A stretch of 64,000 nt of DNA from contig CM043942.1 in assembly GCA_014529385.2 (NCBI GenBank), positions 27,055,969 through 27,119,968 on the forward strand, in the 5' to 3' direction. The stretch's first letter is position 1. Each line of letters starts with the position of its first letter. The translations under genes and the position numbers were made by a program. Positions 55,740 through 64,000 of the stretch are shown here, piece by piece. Below the pieces are notes generated by a model. That model did not search any database and was not told the DNA's origin. It worked only from the letters and a program-made list of their open reading frames with translations. The DNA comes from Adiantum capillus-veneris (lineage: Eukaryota > Streptophyta > Polypodiopsida > Polypodiales > Pteridaceae).

Positions 55740-58700
55740 CAGATTCTGGATTATGACATTGATAATGTCGCAAACCAACATCCACATGACGTATCTCAGA
55801 TGTCTATAGAGTGCATGAGGATCCTACGTAGAAGTGATCATCACACGTATGCAAGACTTAAAGAACAATATTCAAAGGATTTTAATGGATGTGTTGATAT
55901 CTTTGATAATGACGATGGCATGGCTGATTTTATTCAGGATTGGTATCAAAATGTTAGTACAAATATTTCTAAAAATGGGAAATATCTTCGAGAAGAAGCT
56001 CTAAAGCATATCTACACAGGAAGCCAACTAACACGACTAAGTGCAAGCTTACTTATACTTAATCTTAAGAATCATTTTGGATGGAGTAATGTATCGACTT
56101 CAACACTATTGAAGTATGTACGAATACAACATATTTTTTTTCTAGAATTCTAAACTTTTGTGATTTTTATTGATCATAGTTTTTGTTCAACTTGCAGACT
56201 ACTCTCTCACAAGTTCTTGCCGACAAGCAATATCCTTCCTAGATCACATGATGAGGTGAAAAGGATGATAAGTAGTCTTGGACTTGACTATTCTTCTATA
56301 CATGTATGTCCCAACGATTGCATTTTATATAGAGGTGAGTACAAGGAAAATATGTCGTGTCCAAAATGTCAAACGTCTCGTTATAAACAGAAGAAAGGTA
56401 AGGTCCCTAGAAAGGTGTTGAGACATTTTTCCCTCGCTCCACGTATAAAACATATGTTTCAAAGTCCCGAACTAGCTAAGCTTATGATATGGGGAGCAGA
56501 ACACAAGAGCAAAGATGGAGTAATGCGAATTCCAATGGATAGTCCTGCATTTGAGCATATTGAAACACTATGGTCAGATTTTGCAAAAGAACCACGCAAT
56601 TTTAAGATGGGTGTAGCATTGGATGGTGTGAATCCATTTTCTATGAAATCAAGTAAATGGTCTACATGGCCGGTGGTAGTTATCAATTATAGCCTACCCC
56701 CATATCTCAGCATCAAGAAATAACATTTAATGCTCTCACTCTTGATTCCCGGAAAACGACAAGTTAAAGACTTGAATGTTTATTTAGCTCCTCTTATCGA
56801 TGATCTTCAAGAATTGTGGAGAGGGATTGATGTCGTTGATATGTCTAGAAGCATTGATCAGAGAAAATTTACTTTTCGTGGAATTTTAGCATGGACTATC
56901 CACGATTTTCCAGGATATGGATTTTGCTCAGGTAAATGCGCTTATATATATATAAATTATCTCATATGCTAGGATTTTTAATGCGCTAATCACCTTCATT
57001 ATTTTTTTCATGCAGGGATATGTACGAAGGGCTATAAAGCTTGTCCTGTTTGTGGTGATTGGTTAAAATTGATTTATAGCAAAAATCTCAACAAAAATAT
57101 ATATCTTCGACATAGACGATTTTTACCTGAAGATCATCATCTACGAAACAGAAAGCAAGCCATACATTTTAATGGTTTGGTAGAAGAAGAAAGATGTCCA
57201 ATACCAATGACACCAAAGGATTGGTATCTAAAGTGGACTATTGGACCCGCTATTGATCCGGAGTCTGAGATCATAAGCGACGACGATGATAATGGTGTGA
57301 AGGCGCGAGGCAGAGGAAAACGTTCCTTAGCTCAAAGTCCTTCGATATGGTACACTTTGGAATATTGGAAGGATTTGAAGATATGTCATCTTCTTGATCC
57401 GATGCACATATTCAAGAATGTTGGTCATTCATTATGGCAACACCTTGTTGGCTTAAAAGACACAGCGGCAGCAAGACATGACTTAAAAGATCAAAACTCA
57501 AAGCCCAATCTATGGCCACTTTATGATGAAACTCGAAATGAGACAACTTATGAGCCTGCTTCATGGGTACTTACGGCAGAAGAGTTGCAGGCAGTTAACA
57601 TGAAGATTCGGTCATTTCATACACCTACGGGATATGGAGCATCTTGTAGAAACATGTTCACTTTAGATGACAAGAGCTTGTCTAGTTTAAAAACACATGA
57701 TTGGCACAACTTTGTGAAGGTAAATCTACAACGATCTTTGTAAATAGTTAGTTTCTTGTATATTTTCTTGATTGGATGAATCATGTATGCAGCATGTTCT
57801 ACCCCTTATTATTGATGGGTGCACTACCCAAGGAGTTGGAGATGTAATTTATCGTCTTGGATCGCTTGCAAGGTATATATTTATGGCTCTTTAATTTTCA
57901 ATGAGAATTTTTAGTTGATAACTTATTTGAATCATTCTCTAATGTCTTCTTGATAACTTACTGATAGATGGATTACATCTAAAGAGATCGACAAACAAAT
58001 AGTTCCACAAAAGAAGCGTGAATGTATAGAGCTTCTTTGTTTGATGGAGAAGGAACTTCCAACATCCTTTTTTGATATTCAAGTCCATCTAGTGGACGAG
58101 ATAGAGCTCGCCGGTGTTGTTTCTACTCGATGGATGTTTTGGGCCGAAAGATTTATGGGCGTACTCAAAGGTTATGTACGTCAAAAAGCAAGACATGAGG
58201 GTTCAATGGCAGTGGGATGGATGCTTGAAGAATGCATGTATTACGTTTCATAATATCTTGAACAAACGGACTCTGAAGCTCCAGTTGCATGGACAAATGA
58301 GTCTTCTTCTATCATGTCAGACGAGGTATTGTCTGGTAAGGGAGTCTCTTTTCGACTTAGCATCCAAGATAATTTGGATATTTCTACTTTCATTGTCTAT
58401 AATAGCGAATGCATGCAACAATTTATTGATGAGTATGAAGAGGAGCTTGCAAACCAACGAGCTGGCAGAAGTAAAAAGAGAAGATCTAGATGTCAAACCA
58501 ATGTAAATAACAAGCAGAATGTATCTTCTTTCACGGATTGGTTATACACCCGTATGCAACGTGCGGTTAGTGATCATGAGTCAATCTCAAGGAAACAACG
58601 AGAGTATAATATGATCGGGTGTGAAAGAAAGGTAACTTTTTGGGTTTCAAAAATTGAACTAAATAAGCTTCAATCTTCTCTTTTTTCTCATATAATTTAT

Positions 58701-59552
58701 TTATTGCTCTAGGCTCGAATGTATACCAACATGTGGGCTTATGGGCAACATCTTCGGATAAAAGACATTGACGACTTACGTCTAACTCAGGATTCTTGCC
58801 TTGTTGCCTCTTTCAAGCAATTATCAGGTGCCAGTTCAAGAGACACAAATCTTGTAGACAGTGAACTTGGTTATGTGGGAACCATTGTCGGTATTTATGA
58901 AATATCGTATCGTATCTTCAAGCAGGTAAAATGAAATCTCTCTTCATGAATCAATAACATGTAGTTTATTGAAGCTATGCATAAGTCTAAAGTTTTGATT
59001 CGTGCATTTTGACAGGTGATTTTGAAGGTGGATTGGTTTCGTGCCGAGTATAAAGGCAATAATGCCACAATGAGACGAGAACCATCCAGATTTTGGTCTG
59101 TCGACTCCTCAAAGTTAATGCGTGCAACAAAAGAGCCTTACATTCTGCCACCTCATGTTGAACAAGCATTATTTTTCAAGAATACAGATGCTCATCCATG
59201 GTGGCAAGTTGTGCATGTCCAACCCAGGGGTCGACACTTGTTTGATAGCGTTGATCTTGAGGAAGAAAACCAAGAAGAAATTGTTCCTTTTCCGAATCTA
59301 GACACATCAGCTTCAGAGAATTGTAGAATTTTCCTTGCAGATCATGATGACATTGTACATGATAACAACGACAATGATTTGTGCTCTGATACTATAGACA
59401 CTAAAGAGGAAGACATGATGGATGTCGAGCGGACAATGGAAATGAATGTAAACACAGATTTAACAACGGAGGAGTTTGAGGAAGTCCACAAGGATAATGA
59501 AGACGAGATTCTATTGACAATTAATCTCAGAGATGACGATGAGGACTGCTAG
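55740..59552 (+). pseudogene. CACTA TNP2 transposase with DUF4218 and DUF4216 regions, nearly complete
   Basis: Exons as read from splice-like GT/AG: 55,740-56,115 (ILDYDIDNVANQHPHDVSQM .. SASLLILNLKNHFGWSN); ~56,198-56,932 (HDEVKRMISSLGLDYSSIHV, CPNDCILYRGEYKENMSCPK, VLRHFSLAPRIKHMFQ, VALDGVNPFSMKSSKWSTWP, VVDMSRSIDQRKFTFRGILA); ~57,017-57,720 (GYKACPVCGDW, YWKDLKICHLLDPMHIFKNV); ~57,793-57,872 (HVLPLIIDGCTTQGVGDVIY); ~57,968-58,630 (DUF4218-like: LPTSFFDIQVHLVDEIELAG, RWMFWAERFMGVLKGYVRQK); ~58,714-58,925 (MWAYGQHLRIKDIDD); ~59,017-59,552 (DUF4216-like: VILKVDWFRAEYKG, HPWWQVVHVQPRGRHLFD, acidic end). The first exon with the N-terminal Cys motif is absent. Only two stops, TAA at 56,721 and 58,251, break it, so it is recently active or nearly so. 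Transposase_21 cuts and moves the element. Confidence 0.92.
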
Positions 59553-59673
59553 TCTTATTAGACGTCAACTCACGACTCAACTTATGTTGGGTAAGATTTT
59601 ATCTCAAAGCAATTTATTGTATGTCAAGATTTCTATTCTTTTGAAAATCATACTAATAAGAGTGGGTGGTGGG
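59553..59673. other. 3' flank of transposase gene
   Basis: Short AT-rich stretch after the transposase stop; contains no recognisable CACTA end. Confidence 0.4.
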
Positions 59674-59732
59674 GAGTCTCTCGGTGATAGCCTCATATGG
59701 CTAGTGTCGGGGTTCGATTCCCCTCAGACTCG
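59674..59732 (+). other. tRNA-like 59-mer without D arm, followed by T run
   Basis: GAGTCT (59,674) pairs with AGACTC near the 3' end (6-bp acceptor). A TAGCC/GGCTA stem encloses TCATAT, a possible anticodon arm. GGGG-TTCGATT-CCCC is a perfect T-arm loop and B-box. No D arm fits between acceptor and anticodon stem. CG then TTTTT follows, a Pol III-type terminator. It could be a tRNA-derived SINE piece, a D-armless pseudo-tRNA or chance around a B-box. The overlapping plus-strand open frame is not supported. Confidence 0.4.
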
Positions 59733-59873
59733 TTTTTCTTTCTTTGGTTGTATACAGGGTGGCAAGGGTACCTTCATAGTGAACCACCAAACAACATACT
59801 AGAAGATTGACTCCCAAGATGACAGGAATGCAAACACAGTGATGCACAATACATTCAGAATTTTCTCAATGAC

Positions 59874-60615
59874 TGTTGTTTTTGGACTCTTTTGCAGCCG
59901 TATGGATACATGGAACATTGGGAACCGTGCCCAATTGTCAGAGTACACTTTTGGGAATGGTTGGGGCTGGAAACAGGTGAAAAACCAGAAATCTAGAGAG
60001 CTGTAATTGCTCTTTTTGAGTTGGAATTAGAGGGTTTTTGTCAAAGAAAGTGAGTTCTTGGTTGGGAACTTGTTTGGGACCAGTTTGGAGTTGTTATGCT
60101 GCCAAAATTTGGTCAATACAGGTCAATAGGGTGGTGCATGACTCTCTGTCATAACCTTCTGTCGAAGAAGTCGACAAACACAAAGCTTTCCACGAAACAT
60201 CAGAAAATGAATCAGGATGTTCGCCACGAACAAGAGCGTCATAGGGCTCAACAAAATCCGCATCTGTATTGTAATGATCTCGCATCTCATCCAACTCGGT
60301 CGCTACATGTGGACGCCTAGACAAGGTATTTGCTACCATGTTCTTCTTGCCTGCAACATGCACAAGCTGAAAATGAAACATAGACAAGAAGTTGGCCCAT
60401 GACAAATGCTTCTCACAAAGCTTGGCCTGAGTGAGAAAATATCGCAATGATTGATGATCCGTCTGCATAGTAAAATCCGCTCCAAGAAGATAGTGCTTCC
60501 ATGACTCTAGAGCATGAATAACGCCAAGCAACTCCTTCTTGTAAATCTACATATGCCGCTCTGGCCCTCTCAATACCCTGCTCTTATAGGCAATAACATG
60601 TCCATCTTGCATCAT
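59874..60615 (-). pseudogene. Ty3/gypsy RNase H fragment, duplicate copy 1
   Basis: Minus strand: LGVIHALESWKHYLLGADFT, MQTDHQSLRYFLTQAK (acidic residues of RNase H), LSWANFLSMFHFQLVHVAGK, KNMVANTLSRRPHV, then a linker ending in noncoding GTTTTTGGAC..-type sequence. The whole block is repeated at 62,344-63,083 in the same orientation. It sits directly after a gag fragment, with the RT-coding part missing. Confidence 0.85.
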
Positions 60616-60649
60616 GCAAAGGTGCTTCTATCTCTGCGAAGAAACGAAT

Positions 60650-61640
60650 AGTCATAGTAGATGTATATGCAACCCCCATCTCATCGTCTTTACTCCCATC
60701 TTCTCAGCTAGCTCTGGTGTAATAAAACTGGCCCTTACCCCCGGATCGAAGAAAACAAGCAATTGATGATCCCGAACCTGACCCCATGCTCTGCAGCTCT
60801 AAACTCGCATCCGCATCCCTTGATCCCAGAATATCATGTACTAAACCTGTAGATGGATGGGATCTACTCGAAGACGATCTCTGGTTCTGGTTCTGGTTCA
60901 TCAAGATCAGCCATAGTCTAGGCTGTCTTGGTATACATAGAGAAAGCATGTCGACCAATGTTAGCTGATGTATAGTGCGAACCCGGAACTTGATACAATG
61001 ATTCCTGAGTATCTTTGGAAATCCTATAACAAATCACTCAACTTGCTCCTTAAGAGTAACATTCTGAAACGAAGTCATCGGCAACTGTGCCTTCCAAAAC
61101 TTTGATATGTACTATTCCATAGTCGAGCAACCAAGATATGAAAGTGTATTCCAAGTTGCTATCACATACGCTTCAAAAGCCACAGTCATAAAGATAGCTG
61201 CAAATGTTTTCTTGAAATCCACCCAAGTCCTCGGCTTAATGCGGTTGTTCATAAGGCCATTCCACCATGACTGCGTATCGTCCTTCAGAAAAGTAGCGAC
61301 TTTGCGAAGTTTGGAAGCCTCTGCAAAATTCTCACCATTAAAGGCGTTGTCGAACTAGTGGATAAAGGCTAAGTCCTTTACCTCATCCATCCCACCATGG
61401 AAAGTATTAAACTTGACTGATTGGCCACCTTCCTTGTAATCTTTTGTTGGTCCCACAAGAGTAAGGTCGTCGGGGATTGGAGCAGCAAAAGTCCTCGTCC
61501 CTCCAATGTATTCACCATGCTCTTGGCCTGCTCCCAAAGTGCCATCATGTGATGGTATTCCTCCCACAAAACTAGGTAGAGTTCTAAAATCATATGCGTA
61601 TCTACTAAGTCGGCCTCCTCCGTTCACTTCGAGTCTATGC
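60650..61640 (-). pseudogene. Ty3/gypsy gag fragment
   Basis: Minus strand: FNTFHGGMDEVKDLAFIH (61,425-61,358), then, after a stop, FDNAFNGENFAEASKLRKVA, TFLKDDTQSWWNGLMNN, TWVDFKKTFAAIF and STMEYISKFWKAQ, the gag core with its W-W and helix pattern, to about 60,980. A Ser-rich C-terminal piece follows (60,958-60,704; RSSSSRSHPSTGLVHDILGS). No CCHC knuckle is clear. The N-terminus abuts a PPR fragment at about 61,640. Confidence 0.75.
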
Positions 61641-61765
61641 TTTAATGGCTTCCAAGAGACAACGTTCAAAAGCACACTCCTCAATCATTTTACGTGCTTT
61701 CTTCAGTGCACCACATTTGGCATATATGTCAAAGAGACAGATAACAGCTTTGATCAATCTTTTAA
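61640..61765 (-). pseudogene. PPR motif fragment next to gag
   Basis: Minus strand: VICLFDIYAKCGALKKARKM followed by IEE and CAFERC. 'YAKCGAL.KAR' is a PPR signature. It is only about 40 codons and joined to unrelated gypsy sequence on both sides. Confidence 0.65.
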
Positions 61766-61789
61766 CTTAATATCTCCACCTGGACGTAC

Positions 61790-62120
61790 GACAGCGGACT
61801 AGTCTACCTCCTTGGAGCCTTTCCTTGTGGGCTACAATCTGCTCAGGGTGTAATACTTTGTCGAGCTCATCAACCTCGGGTTGTGGACTGTCCTCGGGTT
61901 GATTCCCACAATTCTCCCATGAATTGTCGAAGAAGACTCACATGGAAAGCGTTATGAATCTTCCACGAGGCATGCTCGCCTTCTCAAATCGAAGCAAAAC
62001 CCAATCACCTTCTCTGAAGTGCAATCGGCATCTATGCTTCTCTTGAGCTTTTTGACTGGCTCATCAGATTGATCATGTACGATCTTGTGATTTTTGATTC
62101 TCTGTTGCTGAGGCAAGAGC
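61790..62120 (-). pseudogene. Gypsy integrase C-terminal/chromodomain-like fragment
   Basis: Minus strand frames give KAQEKHRCRLHFREGDWVLL (about 62,050-61,990), RFEKASMPRG, then IHNAFHVSLLRQFMGE and a VDELDKVLHPEQIV segment (61,880-61,835). This is the usual end of gypsy integrase and the chromodomain linker. The core of the integrase is absent. Confidence 0.7.
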
Positions 62121-62343
62121 CTCCCTATACAGGAACAAGTGAAGTTAATTACCTCGCCAAACAGGTACAAAAATCAGCACTGTTTGGCTGTTGTTTTTGA
62201 GCTATTTGGGGGCTGTTTTGTGCTCGGAATCATGCGAGAATCAAGGGGCACATGGCCCAAGGTACAGAGAACAATACAGGGACACTAGAGAGGTGAAAAC
62301 AGGTCAAAAACAAGCCATAACCAGAAACTACAGCGGCCTGAAA
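62121..62343. other. Spacer between gypsy fragments
   Basis: Non-coding, G-rich on the plus strand in part; nothing recognised. Confidence 0.4.
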
Positions 62344-63182
62344 TTGTCGTTTTTGGACGCTTTTGCAGTCGTATGGATGCCTGGAACATTGGAACCAGTG
62401 CCCAATTGTCAGAGTACACTTTTGGGAAGCGTTGGGGCTGGAAACAGGTGAAAAACCAATTCCAGAGAGCTGTAATTGCTCTTCTTGAGTTGGAATTAGA
62501 GGTTTTTTGTCGAAGCAAGTGAGTTCTTGGTTGGGAACTTGTTTGGGACCAGTTTGGAGTTGTTATACTGCCAAAATTTGGTCAATACAGTTCAATAGGG
62601 TGGTGCATGACTCTCTATCATAACCTTCTGTTGAAGAAGTCGATAAACGCAAAGCTTTCCACGAAACATCACAAAAGAAATCAGGATGTTCGCCACGAAC
62701 AAGAGCGTCATAGGGCTCAGCAAAATCCGCATTTGTATTGTAATGATCTTGCATCTCATCCAACTCGGTCGCTACATGTGGGCGACTAGACAAGGTATTT
62801 TCTACCACGTTCTCCTTGCCCACAACATGCACAAGCTGAAAATGAAACATAGACAAGAAGTTGGCCGATGACAAATGCTTCTCACAAAGCTTTGCTTGAG
62901 TGAGAAAATATCACAATGACTGATGATCAGTTTGCATAGTAAAATCCGCTCCAAGAAGATAGTGCTTCCATGACTCTAGAGTATGAATAACGGCAAGAAA
63001 CTCCTTCCCGTAAATCTGCATAAGATGCTCTGGCCCTCTCAATACCCTGATCTCATAGGCAATAACATGTCCATCTTGCATAAGCATTGCACCAATACTG
63101 CTGCCACATGCATCACACTGCCCTTGAAAAGACTTTCTCGAGTCCGGCAAAATAAGGACTAGCTCTGTAGTAAGCTTCTCTT
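62344..63182 (-). pseudogene. Ty3/gypsy RNase H fragment, duplicate copy 2
   Basis: The same block as 59,874-60,615, extended on the right: GQCDACGSSIGAMLMQDGHV (first acidic residue), IAYEIRVLRGPEHLMQIYGK, EFLAVIHTLESWKHYLLGAD, MQTDHQSL. One stop separates the halves. Copies are highly similar, so the duplication is fairly recent. Confidence 0.85.
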
Positions 63183-64000
63183 TTAGAAGCTTGAATGCTT
63201 GCTGTTGTCTCTAGAAAGCCCTGCAGATCGTCGATGTAGAGCGAATTGATAGAAGCCCCTCCACCAAGGAATGCCTAGCCGCGCGCTATAACATCGCATA
63301 GCTAAGGTGGCCAAACCTAGCATGCCAAAGTGTAGATGAAACCGCGCCCTGTGAGAGTAGAGCCTTGAGATTGAATAACCAGACATCACGCTCCCCTCTA
63401 GCAAGAATTGGACCTGTAGCACCATCTGTAATAATCACCTTACCATCCCCAAAAGTGACAAAATCTCCCAAGGTGTCCAAGGAGGAAACCGAGAGAAGGT
63501 TGAAGGCTAAGTCGGGGACGAAAAGCGCATCAACCGCACTATACTTGGGGTCTACTGAAGAGCGGAAGATAGGAATCCTCCCAGTCCTAGCCACTGGAAT
63601 CGAGTGAGAATCACCCAAGGTAATGTACTGATCTGATGAAGAGGTAAGAGAACTGAACCACTTCAGCATGGGAGTCATGTGAGTGGTCCCACCGCTATCC
63701 ACAATCCAAGCACCGGACTGTGAAGAGGTCAAGGCAAGGTCCTGTGAGGAAATCAAAGAGACTCCAACACTCACCTTCACCTCCGGCACAAAACTCGGCT
63801 CGGCTCTCAATCTGCATGAGCTGGGAAAGAGCCTCCTCCCAAGTGGGTTGCGTGGTACACCTTGACTGAATGAGACTCTGGTAGAAAGAGTCGAACCTGT
63901 CTGGAAGTTTGAATAGGAGTTGTTGTGCCATCCGAGTAGAGGTCATCTCGCTTCAGACCTCAACCAAATCCTCCCATAGCTCTCGCATCGTGCGGGTCAA
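63183..64000 (-). pseudogene. Ty1/copia gag end, protease and GAG-pre-integrase, runs out of window
   Basis: Minus strand, right to left: gag C-terminus (63,946-63,780; TSTRMAQQLLFKLPDRFDSF, YQSLIQSRCTTQPTWEEALS), then in another frame the protease (63,725-63,450; GAWIVDSGGTTHMTPMLKWF, a D-S-G-G active site; ARTGRIPIF; FVPDLAFNLLSVSSLDTLGD) and GAG-pre-integrase (63,380-63,290; LSSTLWHARFGHLSYAM-like WHARFGHLS motif). No CCHC knuckle is between gag and protease. It is a different copia family from the one at 8-11 kb. It is cut near 63,183 by gypsy RNase H. Confidence 0.85.

Overview
This is nuclear DNA from a land plant with a large, transposon-filled genome. Decayed PPR (pentatricopeptide repeat) sequence on the minus strand, of the 'MGKGIH..QGLLKKDVVLGNALVNMYAK..' type, is the expanded PLS/DYW style I associate with ferns, so a fern is my best guess; that assignment is inference. 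There are no bacterial genes. The only intact-looking host gene is a GC-rich, intronless hexose/H+ symporter of the STP family (minus strand, about 30.64-32.22 kb). Almost everything else is nested, mostly broken mobile DNA.

Layout. 1-677: terminus of a minus-oriented CACTA (En/Spm) element, inserted into an LTR whose remainder (678-972) belongs to a minus-strand Ty3/gypsy element (972-3540). 3.54-7.52 kb: PPR relics. 7.86-10.93 kb: a Ty1/copia element with many stops and an internal deletion. 11.28-11.90 kb: a ~150-bp tandem repeat, then a BED-zinc-finger fragment. 12.33-18.08 kb: a plus-strand Ty3/gypsy pol with a second aspartic-protease-like domain after the integrase; its likely 3' LTR/non-coding tail (18.08-20.29 kb) carries a near-perfect palindrome three times. 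20.30-22.24 kb: a broken long ORF. 22.24-24.95 kb: gag start, PBS and 5' LTR of a minus-strand gypsy element. 24.96-26.5 kb: the 3' half of a copia element.

28.02-34.26 kb: two ~1.35-kb inverted arms, each with a B-box-like fragment, bracket the STP gene. 34.38-35.24 kb: a TNPA-like fragment. 35.62-39.66 kb: a CACTA element that has captured a heavy-metal-associated isoprenylated protein (HIPP) fragment and carries a TNP2 transposase, cut off by a gypsy RT fragment (39.67-40.33 kb). 42.4-47.3 kb: another CACTA-like zone with subterminal repeats, a minus-strand TNPA-like gene and a plus-strand SET-domain reading frame. 47.39-55.60 kb: an LTR element with two 344-bp LTRs, a tRNA-Asp-type PBS, gag, CCHC knuckles and protease but no visible reverse transcriptase or integrase. 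55.74-59.55 kb: a nearly complete multi-exon TNP2/DUF4218/DUF4216 transposase. 59.67 kb: a tRNA-like 59-mer. 59.87-64.0 kb: scrambled minus-strand gypsy pieces, including a ~740-bp direct duplication, and the start of a minus-strand copia element.

Many in-frame stops in the transposon reading frames are CAG/CAA/CGA to TAG/TAA/TGA, as expected from C-to-T decay of methylated DNA. The strongest candidates for something new are the SET-domain frame in a CACTA context, the PR-RT-RH-IN-PR2 order with its repeated W-[VI]-P-K tail shared with the RT-less element, the RT-less LTR element itself, and the inverted-repeat structure around the sugar transporter.
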